The notes: generated by a model from the sequence alone, not told the origin. A DNA stretch of 64,000 nt from Labia minor (GCA_963082975.1 OY720345.1:3733001-3797000); one strand, 5' to 3'. Counted from the stretch's first letter, positions 46,101-59,780 are shown. A program made the numbers and translations.

Positions 46101-47460
46101 ACAGATTCTACTATTATATTAAATTAATTAATTAGTGGTACTTATTTTAAATTATTGTTTTATATAGATAGAATATTTGTTGATATGAAAATATATTGTC
46201 CATTTTGATCAATTATATATACTAAGTATATTATATTATTAGTAGTAGGTATTAAAAAATAGCTTTATGATGAAATTTTTTTTTTTTTTTTTTGATTACT
46301 ATTTTATAAAATTAGTTTAAATTATTGAATCCACTTTATTACTCTATTATATATATATATAAACTTGTTATCCCTATAATATATGTCATCTCTATGATAG
46401 TGATTAATGGCTGTTTTTTTTTCTTTTTGGATTGGTACAATTAGCCCTAAATGTCAGTAAGCCTAAACTAAAAATAATGATAATTATAGATAATAAACAA
46501 TTTTAATTCCAATTAAAGCAATTATTCTATTAACGTGCATTCCAAAGTGGAAAAGAATTATACATTAGTTACAACTCAATTGTATATTTTGTTAAATTAT
46601 AATGTAGTTAGTATAGGAAAGTAGGTGAGTACAGTTCAAGATTAAATTATCAATCACATTGTAAATTATTACAATTTAATTGTTTTATTTTTAAATTTTT
46701 AATAAAATATGTATAGAAAGATTTTTATGATAGTAAACCAAAAATAATAATATATATATATATATATATATATTATAATATATGTAACAGTATGTACTTG
46801 GTACTTAGATTTAATTATCTAAGTACAGTTCACAAATAATATATATAAAATTTTATTATTATACCTAGGCAAATACTAAAAGAACGAACAAAATTGTAAT
46901 TATGCTTTCATATCAATTATCCAAATATGCATATTTAAATACAAAATTGTCTGGTTCAATGATTCATTTTAATAAAAGGGAATAAGTAATTGGTTGCATT
47001 TATGGTATATATGCATACAAGACACAAACTAATATCTATATTTAAATGACTATTTTGAATGGCTTTTATAAGCAAAAAGCATACTTAAAATTTTGGGCAA
47101 ACCAGGCGAGTTTTGATGACGGAAATTTTGATAAATTGTTTAGCTAACTGTTAAGCTTACTAAATTATTTTCAAATTAATTAAATGAAAAAAAAAATAGT
47201 AATAAGTAAGTTTATAAATTGAAAATTGAATAGAATTATTATAAGTAAGTAAATATGATATCAATATATCAATAAGTTCAGAAATAATCGATAAAAGTAA
47301 AAATTTATATTAATCTTTTGGGTTTAACTATTGTATTCAATTTTTGTCATATATACTATACTTACTAAATTAAATGGACTCATTTATTGATTAAATTACA
47401 AATGAAATAGAATTTTCTATAAATAAATTGTATATATACGAGGTATATTATATATATTTA
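46101..47460. other. Unassigned AT-rich sequence
   Basis: AT tract at about 46751-46774 and T-run at about 46278-46293. No gene signal. Confidence 0.5.
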
Positions 47461-47615
47461 ATTAGGACCGGTTCTAGGGTTTTGAGCGCCTCGGGAAAAA
47501 CAAAATTTGGCGCCCTTTCATAAAAATTATCTTTTAAAAAATGAATGTAAAAAAATATTTTATTTTTACATCCGTGCCCCTCAAAATTTGGCACCTCTAG
47601 TATGGTAGTTGTTCG
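47461..47615. mobile_element. hAT-like MITE fragment
   Basis: Starts aggaccggttctaggg and contains tttggcgccctttc and cccctcaaaatttggcacct, wording typical of hAT MITE ends and related to the fragment at 20156. The other end was not found. Confidence 0.4.
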
Positions 47616-47664
47616 GGTTTTTTTATCTGGCGATGCATTTTATTATTATATTAATTGAATTAAT

Positions 47665-48145
47665 AACGGCTGTTATTATGCAGTAAAGAGGCTTATCTTT
47701 TCAAAATTATTATCAAAGGGAATCAAAATTAAAATATAGAAAATAATTATATTGCCGGTTGTATTGTATGGATGTGAGGCGTGGTTTAGGAGACGAGAGT
47801 AGATTTAGAGGATGTATTTGAAAATAGGATCCTTCGCAGCATTTATGAGCCAAAGAAGGATGAGATCGCCGGGCGGAGATTGCATAACGAGGAACTACAT
47901 GATCTCTATGCATCTCCAGGCATAGAGTAATAGAGTAATAAAAACCAAGAAGGATGCGATGGGCAGGACACGAAGCAACTAGCGACCAATTGGAACACCA
48001 AAGAAGCAGTGACTGGATAATAAAGGAGAAATCCCGGAGAGAAAGAAATGGAAGAAAAGAGGAGTCCTGGTTGGAGTATTTGAAGGAATGTGGTTGCTGC
48101 GTCCAAGAACTTTCAAGTTCCGTAGAGTCACAGAGAGAAATAGAA
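47665..48145 (+). pseudogene. LINE reverse transcriptase C-terminal fragment, copy C
   Basis: In shifting frames it reads KLLSKGIKIKI, ILPVVLYGCEAW, KIGSFAAFMSQ and RRMRWAGHEATSDQLEHQRS. The latter two correspond to the conserved RTE C-terminal tail ending in the RWAGH motif. The 3' end is near gtggttgctgcgtccaagaa and cgtagagtcacaga. It has several frameshifts and stops and is 5'-truncated. Confidence 0.87.
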
Positions 48146-49109
48146 ATAGAATATATTAAATTAATTTTGATAAAACTTTATAAATTATTTATTATATACC
48201 GGAAAATGTCATAACTACTTTGATTCAAGGTGAAATCAAATTACTCTAAAATTTCAACTCTCTCTCTCTCACTCTCTCTCTCTCTCTATTCATAGTAAGT
48301 ATAGAATTCACATTTAATAGATTTAATGGCATCGCCTAAAGACATCGCCTCAGCATGAATGAATCATTAGAATAATTCCAAATGATTATTCTACAACAAA
48401 AATTAATCATTATTCATTAAATTTTAAGGACATACAATATTTTTATAATTATAATACTTTTATAATAATAATAATAATAATAATAATATGTACTTGTTTT
48501 TATTTATTTAATCAATAGAAGACGCCGCCTTTGAAGATAAACGCGCGGCGGACCTCCCCCAATTTCCTTATGAATAATTTATTTAATGAAAATTTGGACC
48601 ATGGCTAACCAGTATTTTTTAATTACATTTTGTTTTAATAGCTCATAATTAAATTTTAATTGTGCGTTTTGTTGTTTTTGCGTATTTATAGACTTCACAG
48701 CCGGTGACAGCTTCCCCCTTCACCCCCCCTCCCCCCATGTCGATGCCAATTCCTATTGTAATTTCTTTCTCTCTCTCTCTCTCTCTTTATGAATGAATGA
48801 ATGAATGAATTCTCATCAAAATACACCCAAATTGTAAATTTTTTCAATTTTCGATTTTGGTGGACAAAGAGTAAATAAGATATCATGTTTCTTTTAATGA
48901 ATTAATAAACAAACTTTATTAATTTTTTGATAAAAGGAAAACAAGAAAAATTAATAACTTTACCCAAATTACTATTCTATTATTCAACATATACTTTTTA
49001 TTTTGTTTAATGATACAATCATTGAAACGTAAATTAATATTTACCTCTACCCTTATAGTACTGACTAAAATAAATATATAAAATAAGTATGTATATACCT
49101 AATTGTAAG
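48146..49109. other. Unassigned AT-rich sequence with microsatellites
   Basis: (CT)n at about 48261-48288 and 48770-48787, (ATA)n at about 48461-48488 and (GAAT)n at about 48789-48810. No gene. Confidence 0.55.
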
Positions 49110-50700
49110 TATACGATCTATCTATCTATCTTTGTGGCTCTACAGAACTCGAAAGTTCTTGGCCGCAGCAACCACACTTCTCCAACTATCCCTATCCTGA
49201 GCCACAACCCTCCAACCCCTCATCTCTCCCAAGTCCCTTCTTACATGGTCTTCCAATATATTTTTCGCCATTCTATTTTCTTCCATTCTAGCAACGTGAC
49301 CTGCCCATTGCAGCCTTCTCGATTTTAAAATTCTAACTATACTATGTCATGCAATTCCTCGTTATCCAATCTTCGCCATTCCCTCATCTTTCTTTGACCC
49401 ATAAATGCTTGGCAGAATCTTATTCTCAAATACTCTAAATCTACTCTCGTCACCTAAGGTCATAGACCATGCCTCACACCCATATAATAGTAAAATAATT
49501 GTTTTATATACACCTATCCCCCGATTTACACGGTACTTGTTTTACACGTTTTCGCTTTTACACGGTTTTCCAAATAATTTTTTTTTTTTTTTTGGTTTTT
49601 ACCGCACTCTACTAAATGCTACTCTGTTTGAACACGTGCGCTGTGTACACATCTCACGGGGAATCCCGAGCTTATGTGCTGACTTGGTGCACATGCACAC
49701 TGTGTCTGTATTTCTTCGCATAAAATTAAAGTTTTATCTACGGAAAATTGTATTTGAGTGAAAGTTACACAGTTTCAGAAAGATTTAATTTTCCATATTC
49801 GTAAATTACAAGTGAGTGCATAATTTAGATTATTATAAATTAACATAAATTAAAAAAAATTATAGGCTTATAATGTCGAAAGAAGTTAAAAGAAAAGTTC
49901 TTTCTTTAGAAACTAAAATCGAAATTTTGGGTAGCTAACGAAAGGGAGATAGAGTAGTAGATGTTGCAAAATCATATACCATGAACGAAGCTACAATAAG
50001 AACTATTAGAACAAATGAAAACACAATTAGAAAGAGTGTTGCAGCTGGCAATACCACGAGTATGGGCACAATCGTTAATAACCGATTTTATTACCACCTC
50101 TCAGAATGTAAATATTTCTGCTTCAAACATCGAATCGGCACAAATAACTTCCGGAGTGATGAAAGTGAATTCCAACCTTCGATTCCGAAAAAAGGAATGA
50201 GAATAATTTCTGATAGTGATGAAGGATAATAAAACACCTTTGGTTTTATTTTTTGTTCTTCTGTTTAATGTATTGTAATTAAATAAAAAAACAGTGTTTC
50301 CGTAATATATTACATATTTTAACCTGTCAATGCATTTTATTTTTATTTCTGTGTACACCTAAAAATATTGAAAAAAATCACAACTGTTAAATAGCAAAAT
50401 TATGCATTTTCTGCAAGCTTTTCGGTTTACACGGTTTTGACTTGAAAATTTTTAATTTTCGATTTACACGTTTTTCTCAGGAACGTATCTACCGTGTAAA
50501 TCGGGGAATAGGTGTATTTTAATTTTTATCCCCTTTGATAATAATTTTGACGCGATAAGCCCCCTTTACGGCATGATAACAGGCGCTTCCCTGTAACCTC
50601 GCTTTAAACTCTTCTCGAATATTATTTATTCTCTTTTGTCATTACCGAACCTAAGTATTTAAATTTTTCTACATTTTCAAATTCTATATCTCTATAATAT
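49110..50700 (-). pseudogene. LINE reverse transcriptase C-terminal fragment, copy D, split by a pogo/Tigger-like element
   Basis: On the minus strand the segment 50515-50700 reads EFENVEKFKYLGSVMTKEN and on to QNYYQRG-type sequence. The ORF then resumes at 49508 and runs to about 49125, with the EWR/HNEEL and RMRWAG-type tail in shifting frames. The 3' end meets a (GATA)n tract at 49115-49131, the kind of tail reported for RTE elements. The 1004 bp element at 49511-50514 interrupts it. Confidence 0.85.
49511..50514 (+). mobile_element. pogo/Tigger-like deletion derivative, 1004 bp
   Basis: Flanked by TA (49509-49510 and 50515-50516). Inverted ends are CACCTATCCCCCGATTTAC and CACCTATTCCCCGATTTAC, with further gatttacacg repeats inside. 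From 49873 the + strand reads MSKEVKRKVLSLETKIEILG, a stop, then KGDRVVDVAKSYTMNEATIR. This is the helix-turn-helix N-terminus of a pogo/Tigger (CENP-B-like) transposase. The frame then jumps to a short acidic tail ending SDSDEG and a stop at 50227, so the DDE domain is deleted. It inserted into a LINE fragment and is younger than it. Confidence 0.85.
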
Positions 50701-51849
50701 AATATAATGTAATTAAATTTTATTTTATTTTTAATGTTTATGTTTCTAATTTGGATGATTGGATCTTTTGGATGACGGAATCCCCTTAACAGAGAGATCG
50801 TGTTACATTTAGAGAACTTAACAATTAATTATGGGTAACTACGAATACTATTACATACAAAGGATTGTCATATTATTATTATTGAGAAAAGGAGTGGCAA
50901 TATGATGGTCCAAATTATATATATATATATATAAATTCTCTCTTTCTATCTTTTCTCTCTTTTATTACATAAATTTAATAGCTAACACAAATAAGTTAAC
51001 GACGACAACAACAACAACAACAACATTTTAATCTATTAATTATGCAATGAAAAATGTTTCCTAACTAAAGTGTGAATAATATCAATAAAAAAAGTACTAA
51101 ATACATTTGTACTTTTTTTCTTTTCAGCTTGAATGTTTAATTTATCAATGTAAAAACTCTCTTACTCCAAAAGAAATAACAATCATTTATTTGAAACATT
51201 TGAACTAGAAAAAAAGAAAACATTTTGCTAACGGATATCCACCACTACTTTCAAGTTGATGACAATTTCATCAGGTGGTCGTTGTGTTTGTTAATCAATT
51301 TGTTCAAATAGGAAGTTCTCAATTATTTATTATCTAGTTTCCTTTTAGAAAAATATTGGATTGATTTTCATGTCATTCTTCTATTAAAAACCAAAAAAAA
51401 AAAAGTTGTAAACGGTCATCGATGGTTTGTAAGAGAAAAATGTGAATGAAATATTCTCAAAGGGTAGAAAGAGAAGAGAAGAGAAAGGTCAAAAAAAGGG
51501 GTGTTTGTGCGATGTATCTATCAAAATTTATCAAAAGGAATTTTTACTCGGATCCAATGTAAAAGTCAATCGGTTTAATTTTGGAAATGATACAATACAA
51601 TGTCATCGATGGTAACCACCGAGATTCATTTCAAAATTGATTATATTACAAGATTTAACATTTAAACACTTAAAAATGTTTTAGTTGTGTGAATTAAGTA
51701 AAATTGTATTTATTTAAGTTTCAATTGATTTATTTAAAGGCAAGATAGTGAGTGTGAGTAATTATTTTAAATTCAGGCATTCATTAGTAACATATAAATG
51801 ATAATCTTTTCTAACTATGAAAAACAAAAACAAAAAATATTTCGTAATT

Positions 51850-51894
<45 letters not shown>

Positions 51895-52028
51895 ATAAAT
51901 TTAAATTTTAAATTAGTTATTAATAAAATATATTCAATATTTGTTTAAATCCTTTAAATGTTTGGACACCATCTCCTTCTACTAATGTGTATATAAATAT
52001 AGATTAACCAACATTCTAAAAAATACAA

Positions 52029-52081
<53 letters not shown>

Positions 52082-53860
52082 TCATAAAAGATTCATATCA
52101 TCAAAATTTGATGATGTTAGAATTATATTTATATCTACTAAAGCATGGATTAACTCTGAAATTGTTAACAATTTACAAAAACACCATGAAAATTTAATAA
52201 ATATAATAAGAATCAAGAAGATTTATTACTACGATTCTGGATGACTTTCATAATAACAGATGCCACATCAATGTATGTAGTATATAATATATGTACATTC
52301 ACATACACCTATGATTTGTTGTCATACATTCAATAGAGTTGGCCTTTATTTAGAAATATCTTTCAGAGATAAAATTTTAAAATATTTTAAATTGTTAACT
52401 AATATATAATAAATATTCGATTTGATTTTGCATTTGAACATAAATTTATCAACCCCGCCCACCCACACACACACACACACAATTTTTTCAATCGGTTAAT
52501 TATTAACGCTTTACAGATTGAGAATCGCTGATAGAATAAGTCAAAATTATTTTTTCTTTAAAAATACACAATTTATTTAAATATATTTATTTTATATAAG
52601 TATTTGTTATATGTTATATATTATATATTTAATAAAATATTAAAAAAAAGGTTTCCTATTTTATAATGTATTAATAGGATGGTTGTTGGTATTTAAAAAT
52701 TTAAATATAATAGTAAATTCAATGGAAATGAAATATGTCTCAATTCAACATTTCAATTCATTCATGTTCAATTAAGGCAAAAGTGAACAACAAATTTGAT
52801 TGAATTAATACTTAATAATTATAATTATAATTTTATAATACAATAATATGTATTTTCTCTTGGATAAAAAGTGCACCAGCATTAAAGAATTGAAATTAAA
52901 AAAAAATTTTCTTTGTTTTAAATTAAAACTCTCTATAAAATAGTTTAAATAATAAATTATTATTATTATAAATAAAAGAAAAATACTTACATATTTAGTA
53001 TAATAATTCAATTTAATAGGATTTGTTTATAATTTGATCACACTAATACAAGAGAAAAAGTAACAACAGCGACAATTATGAATTGCAAATAAACTAATAT
53101 TAATTAGTAATTAAGAAAAACTCTAATTGATTTAAAATTTTCTTTTAACGTCTCTATTTCTAGTGATTAGAATTAAGAGATAGAAAAGAAAAAGAAGAAA
53201 GGATTTAAGTATTTATTTAAAGAGAAATTGTTGATTTAACTAATTAAAATTTAATTATTTACATCATATTTATTTATTTATTTATTTATTATTAGAGGTA
53301 AAATAATGAATTAGAAATCTCATTAGATCGATGATAAAAACAAATTAACAAATATGAAATTAATACATTTTAAAATGTTAATAGAAAAATGTAAATTTAT
53401 TACAATAAAATTAATATAAACAAATTACGAGATGTATAATTTTTCTAAACTTTTATATAATTTCTATACTACATTCAGATTTATTTATTTATTTATTTTA
53501 ATTAATTTTTATTCAATACAAAAGATTATTAAAGTTTCATATTAAAAATTAAACTACTACTTACTACTACTACTTATGCATATACACGTGTATGAGATTT
53601 TTTTTTATTTAATAGAAAATTTATCTGCAATAGAATCAATGAAAGGCTGAAAAACTTAAAAAGATTGAAATGGAAAATATTAATGAATATATTATTGAAC
53701 TGATTAGTAAGAAATCGAATCGAAATTAATTTTGATGTTAATTTTTCACTTTTAAAGATCCAATAGTTTAAAAAAAAATGCATAAGAATTGAGTGTTGTA
53801 TAGAAATAAGTGGTTATGTACGAGTATACATTCACAAAGTATATGAAAGGACACAATCGG
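50701..53860. other. Long unassigned AT-rich region with microsatellites
   Basis: Includes (CAA)n at about 51005-51025, (TA)n at about 51853-51890, (AGT)n of about 53 bp at 52029-52081 and (CA)n at about 52464-52481. No exon or named repeat was recognised on either strand. Confidence 0.55.
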
Positions 53861-55843
53861 CTCACTCTCACCTGTCAGTCTGGCTCAATATAAAATCTCT
53901 TCATGGTAGTATACTCGTACATATAATTGCAGTGTTTGTAAGCACTAGAAAAATCATCCATTGAATAATAATCAATGAGCCAAAGTTTCTACTTTTGGTT
54001 CTTGCATCAGGTTCACTCAGTCTACGTAATTCAAATTAATATGTTAATAGGTTAAATGAAAAGTAGCTGTCTCCGATTGTACTGATCATACATCACCTCT
54101 AATCCACGTATGTGATCGTGTCTCTATACTTTCATGGAAAATGTTCTTCAGTTACAAAACAAACGTAATAATATCAGAATTTCTAATAAAATTTAAATGA
54201 AATATTTAATTAAAATAAATGTCTGCTTTTGAGGAGAAGAAGTGAGTCACGGTTTGGTTATTTTAATTTGAATGTTGAAAATACTTATGATAGGTTTATG
54301 ATTCTGAATTCGATACATAAATTGATTATTTTCGAATAAAACATAAAATATCATGTTCCAATAAATGTCAAATGTTAATAACCATTCCAAAACTTTTTTT
54401 TTCCATGTTTCTATATTAGCTGAGCTTGATTTAAAACTCACCGATTGGAATTTGCTATTCTCTGTTCAATATTCAGCTACAATATATATTGTATCATATT
54501 TTATCAAGCAATGATTGATAAATGGCATTGACAAGTAATTTGGCAACCAACGCTGTGGGCGACACCCCAATTTGCTTCTTTTCTGTATCCTTATTTCACA
54601 GCACCGATTGAATGATTGAATTATCGATGCATCTAAAATATCAGTGATGAATGTTAATGTCGAGAAATTAATGACCAATGAGTTTGTTAGTTACAAAAAG
54701 AAAAATCATTCCATCATCAATAATCTTCATTCAACATTGACTAATTTCTTCATTAAAATTTCGATATAATATATAGTGTATATATATATATTTCAATTTT
54801 ATAAAAATTAAATGGAATTTGTTTTTTGTTTTTTTATTAAATTCTTTTGAATTAATCAATTAATCTGTTTGTTTGTTTTTTTAATGTAAAAAATTAAGAA
54901 TTATAAAAATAATACCTAATTTCAAAAATATAATAAGTATATCTGTTTTTTGATTAATATTATTAATTATTCTAATCAAGTGCAGACAGACACTCTCTAC
55001 TGTTATAATATAATTTACAATCTTCAAAAAAAAAAAAAAAAATATTTATTGATTAGCCAAAATTTATATATGATTTTACTTTTTAATATTCTCTATTAAA
55101 AGATATTAATTCTATTTGAATAATAAAAATGAATAATCTATCTTATACATTTATAATGAGATTTTTTTTGTTTTTTTTTTAAACAAAACTTTTTATTGAT
55201 TTTTAAGAATTGTTATTAGCCAAATTGATTTAAACTAACTTTTAATTATCTCAAGTATTCCAAGGAGATGATCATTTAAAATGCATATTTAATCTTATCA
55301 ATCATTAATTCAAAAGATATTCATAAAACGATTTTATTTTAAATGAATATAACGTTTTGTTTTTTTGTTTTTTTTTTTTGACTAATTTAATGAACTCACA
55401 AAATAACTTAAATCTTATTGATTTTATAAATAATTGAAAATATTTTATATTTCTTTCTTTTTTTCATTACTTTTACCCATAATTCACAAGAAAGAGAGAG
55501 AGAGTGAGAAAAAAATCATAAGAACATATATATAAATATATTTTATGTTTAATTTATTTATAATTGAATTATTATCAAGATAAATAAATAAATAAATAAA
55601 TTTCTTTAATTTGATGTATATAATATTGTTTATCTTATACTTTTTATTTTGATTAATATATTATTTTTCATAATCGATATACTTATATTTAAATATTTAA
55701 ATTTTAAAAAAAGGATTTGTAAAAAATAAAAACAAAAAAAATGTCTAATTTTTTATATTGTACCTACTTGTATATGTATTATCTATACATATGTAAAAAT
55801 AAATTTCATAAAAATATTTTGTAAGTTATTTTTTTGTCTAAAG
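53861..55843. other. Unassigned sequence, partly less AT-rich
   Basis: The segments 53861-54140 and 54440-54680 are less AT-rich and not repeated here. No splice-bounded open frame with a known domain was found, so they may be conserved noncoding DNA or old repeats. Confidence 0.4.
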
Positions 55844-56567
55844 CAGTGTTTTTCAAAGTGGGCGATAACGCCCCTTTGTGGGCGTTTGATCCCTAGAGAG
55901 GGGCGTTAAGAGGTCTAGAAAAAAAGGGGGGCGTTGACGTGGGTTACAAATTTGTTTGTTTTTTTTTTTTTATTTTTCCCTTCGTTTTTTTTTTATTACC
56001 TAAAATAAAAAGAAAACAACCTTTTTAATTTAAAAATGGCTACTAACAATTTTGGCTACAAAAGTCAATTCCGGAATTGTACCTACCCTGGATTGTGGTC
56101 GATCGTTCAACGATGGGTAGCGATCCTGCCTCACATTCACATGGTCCCGGGTTCAAGTCCCGGGCTAGGCTGGGGTCTATGGGACGGAGTCAACCCAGCC
56201 TCCGGGAACAACCTTGGGTGAAAGCTACTCGATAGCGCCTCCGATCAAGAAAATCAAGGTAAAGGTGGAGAGGACCCGTTCTACTGATCATAGGACACCT
56301 CATTGACATAACCGGTTTGATAGGCGTTGTCCTTGCCTACGACGTGCAAATATATTATTATTATTAATATTATAAAGTTGCATTTTAATTGCTCTCACTG
56401 GTAAAAGTTTCTAGATTAGAATGTAAGTAAACACAAGAACCGACTAATAGAGCACACTAACTAAATTAATTAAAGTAATGAAATTGTAGTTTTTAAGTTT
56501 TAGGAGTGTATAAAAAAATGTGGGGGGGGGGCGGGGGCGGTAAAAGAAATAAGTTTGGGAAACACTG
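55844..56567. mobile_element. hAT (Buster-type) MITE containing a SINE
   Basis: The left end is CAGTGTTTTTCAAAGTGGGC; the right end read backwards is CAGTGTTTCCCAAACTTATT. Flanks gtctaaag (55836-55843) and gtttaaag (56568-56575) are an 8 bp target duplication with one change, nnnTAnnn in form. Subterminal gggcgtt blocks occur on the left and a long G-run on the right. A SINE occupies about 56108-56350. Without the SINE the element would be about 480 bp and non-coding. Confidence 0.88.
56108..56350 (+). mobile_element. tRNA-derived SINE, copy 4, nested in a hAT MITE
   Basis: tRNA-like head with gatgggtagcgatcctg and an intact B box gggttcaagtcccggg, then the full family body to gataggcgttgtccttgc. 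The 3' T-run is replaced by caaatatatt. The 61-codon frame across its head is not a gene. Confidence 0.9.
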
Positions 56568-56575
56568 GTTTAAAG

Positions 56576-56658
56576 GAAAGGTATAATTTATTTGTTATAA
56601 AATTTTATAATCATGATTAAGGACATTTTGAGCCTTATTAATATACTCTCTCTCTCTT

Positions 56659-56693
<35 letters not shown>

Positions 56694-57930
56694 TAGGCCC
56701 CTTAATCTATTGAAATAGGATTGGAAAACATTTTATTCAGATAGGTTGAATTATTTGTATGAAAACTTTTCTACATTTGAGATACAAACGAGATAGAAAT
56801 TTAAATTCAAATCTCTTTCGACTTTTGCCTAGAGATTTGAAATTATTTATTATTCTATGAAAAAAAAAGAATAACAGAACAATCGATGAATGATATATGA
56901 AGCGATAGATGTCACATAAATATACATATATATTGATAACCCATTGTAATATATAATTTAAAATTGTATATGTATAATAAATTAAAAATAACATTCTATT
57001 CTATTATTGTGTCATCTAAATTCTTAATATCTAAAATTTCATTAATTCATTTTTGTTTTGTTTTTGTTTTTTTTTCTTTCAAAACCAAAATATTATGATT
57101 TATATCATTAAAATGATAAAAGTAATGAGTCAATGAGTCAAATTCAAAGAGTTAGAAAATAAAAAAAAAATTCTCCAATTGTTATTAAATGGTACATTAT
57201 AATATTATTTAGTCTATTTAGTTCATTTAGTTTATAAAGAAATAATGGTTTATTTAATATTAGTGGATACTGTTGAGTTGTGTTGAGAAGAATGTTTATT
57301 AGGGATTTGTGTGTAATAAATTATAAAATTTAATTTTTTAAAACCCTGTTGAAAAAAAAATGTGTTTATTTTCTAAGTAGATGAACTAACAAACCAGTAA
57401 AAACATTACTTTACAAATTTTGCACCTAATAAAATAATATTTCTAACTTAAAAAATAAATAATCTTTTGTTGAACATTTTGAACCCACTGTTTTGTTGTA
57501 CTATACTTCTTTCTTATATATATATTCATTTATTCATGTATATAATAATATATTTAAAACAAAAATTATTTTTAAATTCATGTCATAATTCAAAATTTCA
57601 TTTCATATAGTTTTGAACAATAATGAATAATAACATGTAATTTTAAAAAAATGTTATAGTATTTATTTATATAATTAACAACAAATTTCAATAATATTAT
57701 AAAATTGAATGATTGAATTCCTAAATTGTTTTTTTTTTTTTTTTTTTTTTTTGATTTGTTAATAGAATAGCAAATGATGTTGAATAATGAAATGTAAATC
57801 TCCTTCAAGTTCAAACTATCGATGCATCTCATGAAAGCGCGTGATCTTACAGACATTCTTATAAATCAACTCAACCTTCCATCAATTCTTAAAGTACAAT
57901 AAATCTTGATTATAGCGCCATAGATAAATT
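56576..57930. other. Unassigned AT-rich sequence
   Basis: (CT)n then (TA)n at about 56646-56694, T-run at about 57730-57752. No gene. Confidence 0.5.
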
Positions 57931-58190
57931 CTCATGCAGAAAGAGTGGGGGCAACTTTATAAGCTGTATAATATAATTGTGGGTCAAAAAATGAGCTTTC
58001 TCGGCTCAACGCCCTTTCGCACAATATATATTTTATCACATGCCGTGTCATTTGACGTCACGCGTGACAGCGAGATACCATCGGGTTTTTCTCGTGACCG
58101 AAACGTCTGCAAGGCATGTCGAGGAATCATCCAATCGCTATGCGAAACGGCCTGAGGTCACTCCTCCTCCAAAGATAACTGCCATTAGAA
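57931..58190. promoter_or_regulatory. Unique GC-richer island with a CRE-like site
   Basis: The island has a TGACGTCA palindrome at about 58054 followed by cgcgtgac, and is much less AT-rich than its flanks. A 73-codon + strand frame crosses it but has no recognised domain. It may be a regulatory element or an unrecognised exon. Confidence 0.25.
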
Positions 58191-58666
58191 GAATACCTAC
58201 CGGTTAATCATAATGGTAGGTTCATCTACCATAAACCAATAAAAATATATTTTATCTTCCATTTCAAATGTGCTTCATTGTAAAATAAAGATGCGAAATT
58301 GGAAGGCGTTGCCGAAAGTAAAAGATCGAGGTATAAATATAGGCATTGCAAATGATTTATAACAAAGAATTTATGATCTTTGGCAAGATTTAAATCCAAT
58401 GGGCCAAATAAAAACAAATCGAACAAGAGATCGCGAAAAACTGTCTCTATTATCCTACTTTACTTTGCATACTTATATGTAGCCAAGTTTATCGAACAAA
58501 TTCTATTAGAAAGAAAATTGTATCTACGTATTATTCCTATATAAATTCTTCATGAAATTAATTAACAACAAATATTTGTTTTTTTAATTTAAAGGAAAAA
58601 ATTTTATTATTTTTCTTCTTTTGAAAAAGTAATCTTAATCATTTTATTTTTTTTTTTTTTTTCTAT
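58191..58666. other. Unassigned AT-rich sequence
   Basis: No gene or repeat was recognised. Confidence 0.5.
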
Positions 58667-59151
58667 TTTTACTATCTCGCCAGATGTCTGTGTGTGTGTG
58701 TGTATGTGTGTATGTATGTAGACAAGATTACTCAAAAACGGTTTGAGCTAGAATCATTAAATTTGGTACATGGGCATTATTCAAAATTCGTAGTTTTCTA
58801 TCCACTTTTGAGAAATGTAGCTCAACCGGAAGAGGGTCATTACCTACATTTTGATTCTTTTTCCTGTAAAGTGACCGGAAAAATAAAGATATATGTTTGA
58901 TAGTTTTTATATGAGATTAAAAATTGTATAAAACTACTATATATAGAATTTCAGGTTGTATGAATCTCTGAAAGTATCGGAATTAATTTTTTAACACTAC
59001 AAATCTCACGCTCCAGCATATGACGTGGTGCCATCACGCGCTGGTTTAATAAATATTATTTATTAATTTTAATTAAATTTAATTTAAAGATAATATATTA
59101 TTTTATTTAATCCAATTCAAATTGGGGGATAGTCGAGTGGAGACATTCCAG
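58667..59151 (-). mobile_element. DL1 repeat, copy 15
   Basis: Both borders are present, but about 100 bp next to the hairpin border is deleted (ctatctcgccag joins directly to atgtctgtgtg). The subterminal repeat near the other end is mutated (attgggggatagt). Confidence 0.88.
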
Positions 59152-59780
59152 TGTTCTTTTTTTATTTTAGTTTTTCCTTCATTATACAAATAATGTCAAA
59201 TACAAATCATTTGTAATTCACCTTGTAAAAAGTAATTGAAGTATTTATAAAGTATTTATAGTATAACTATACGAGTTTATGAATATGAAAAATAATATAT
59301 AATCCTAATTAATAAATTATTATATTCATAGAGGAAGTTTATTAAACGAATAAATATTTATTCTTAATTAATAATATATTTATATATAATTAAAAAGATA
59401 TTATTTTTGGCAATATAATAATACAATATATAATAATTGTTAATTACCTGTTAGAACGATCACTCACCAATATTGACTTGTTTTTCTATTCACTGTTCAA
59501 TGTATACTAAAAATTTAATTCTTTTCTTTTATTTTATTTTAATATTTTAAAAAAATATTTTTTTCAAAGAATTGGCCGAGTCGCTTATCGCTTTTCAATG
59601 CAATAAATAATATAAACAATCGAATTCTTCTGGCTGTGCCCGTTTGCCTCCTGCATTTAGAAAATAAAGAATATCATTTATTTTTTATAAATTAATAATT
59701 TAACTGATAAAGAAAATAATTTAAGGAATGTTTTTCATTTGAATTTATAATTTTATAAAGTTTTTAATTATATATATATA
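59152..59780. other. Unassigned AT-rich sequence
   Basis: No gene signal. Confidence 0.5.

Noticed and set aside
49089..49761. Plus-strand ORFs of 79 and 118 residues
   Set aside because: The first is antisense to the LINE RT fragment. The second crosses the border of the pogo/Tigger-like insertion, so neither is a real gene.
52805..53783. Phe/Ile/Leu-rich minus-strand ORFs
   Set aside because: They reflect AT-rich DNA. They look like membrane segments only because of T-rich codons.
55844..56567. Helitron end suggested by the G-rich hairpin-like right side
   Set aside because: Matching inverted ends and an 8 bp target duplication identify it as a hAT MITE.
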